The notes beneath the pieces were generated by a model. The model did no database searches. It was not told the DNA's origin and worked only from the letters and a program-made list of their open reading frames with translations. DNA of 5,857 bases from Acidobacteriota bacterium (lineage in GTDB: Bacteria; Acidobacteriota; Thermoanaerobaculia; Multivoradales; JAHEKO01): NCBI GenBank assembly GCA_006227875.1, contig SBFI01000356.1:1-5857 (forward strand), given 5' to 3'. The position numbers and the translations under genes are program-made. Each line of letters opens with the position of its first letter. Positions within the stretch are counted from its first letter, which is position 1. This document shows, piece by piece, positions 5,456 to 5,857 of this stretch.

Positions 5456-5857
5456 CTATTTGAAGAACACCGGCGTGGCGTCCTCCTCGCGGTGGATGGT
5501 GTCGACAAAGCGGATCAGCTTCCGCGGCAGCGACATGAACAGCGTCGAAGTCCGATGGCCGCTGCCAAAGAACCTGATACCGGTGAGCAGCTGACCGTCG
5601 GTAACACCGGTGCTGCTGAAGAGAATCTGGTCACCCGGCGCCAGGTCTTCGGTGGAATAGATCTGGTCGAAGTCGCTGATGTCGAGATTGAGGGCGCGCT
5701 GTTTCTGGGCCTCGTTCAATGGTGTCAGACGGGCCTGGATCTCACCGCCGAGACAGCGCATGGCCGCTGCAGTGAGCACACCCTCGGGGGCGCCGCCAAT
5801 TCCCATTACCGCATGCACACCGGTGCCTCGCACCGCCGCGGTGATCCCGGCCGACAG
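5456..5857 (-). CDS. glpX: Fructose-1,6-bisphosphatase class II, C-terminal part (5' end outside window)
   Basis: The window holds the last 133 residues, starting LSAGITAAVRGTGVHAVMGI and ending ATPVFFK before TAG at 5458-5456. MGIGGAPEGVL, MRCLGGEIQARL, DLAPGDQILF, STGVTDGQLLTGIRF and RTSTLFM are diagnostic of GlpX-type enzymes. These hydrolyse fructose 1,6-bisphosphate to fructose 6-phosphate in gluconeogenesis, using Mn2+. The Glu of APEG probably corresponds to the metal ligand near residue 213 of the E. coli enzyme; the N-terminal metal ligands lie beyond the window. With a family length of about 320-340 residues, roughly 60 percent of the gene is missing at the right edge. The reading frame runs through the window end; an in-frame GTG at 5833 is internal, not the start. 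The same domain can occur in bifunctional fructose-1,6/sedoheptulose-1,7-bisphosphatases, so the exact substrate range is open. Confidence 0.93.
   Translation of the reverse strand: MSAGITAAVRGTGVHAVMGIGGAPEGVLTAAAMRCLGGEIQARLTPLNEAQKQRALNLDISDFDQIYSTEDLAPGDQILFSSTGVTDGQLLTGIRFFGSGHRTSTLFMSLPRKLIRFVDTIHREEDATPVFFK

Overview
This GC-rich window carries six chromosomal-type genes or gene parts in three groups. On the + strand, a membrane-protease-regulator operon holds the C-terminal end of hflK, the complete hflC and a complete dacB (PBP4-type D-Ala-D-Ala carboxypeptidase). The hflK and hflC reading frames overlap as ATGA, and the dacB GTG start lies inside the end of hflC, so the three genes look co-transcribed and translationally coupled.

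The operon ends at an intergenic palindrome of about 180 bp (2576-2757) that separates dacB from a convergent - strand gene. That gene encodes a stand-alone left-handed beta-helix (hexapeptide repeat) acyltransferase. It resembles the acetyltransferase half of GlmU, without the pyrophosphorylase half. Divergent from it, after about 51 bp, is a + strand 3-methyladenine DNA glycosylase (AAG/MPG family). The glycosylase runs convergently into a - strand gene for a DUF4388 (PATAN) protein, with only 28 bp between the stops. At the right edge, also on the - strand, is the C-terminal third of a class II fructose-1,6-bisphosphatase (GlpX), cut by the window end.

No RNA gene, CRISPR array, transposase or prophage gene is visible. 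The gene content suggests an aerobic or facultative free-living Gram-negative-type bacterium. DUF4388 proteins of this layout are, as I recall, commonest in Acidobacteriota and Myxococcota/former Deltaproteobacteria, so one of these is the best guess; it cannot be proven from this sequence alone.

The main candidates for a second look are the large nested palindrome, the orphan GlmU-like acetyltransferase that keeps the catalytic histidine, the duplicated winged-helix-like modules in the DUF4388 protein, and a shared CTATAATCG element in front of both complete - strand genes. I did not see a convincing wholly new system; most of the window is ordinary housekeeping sequence.
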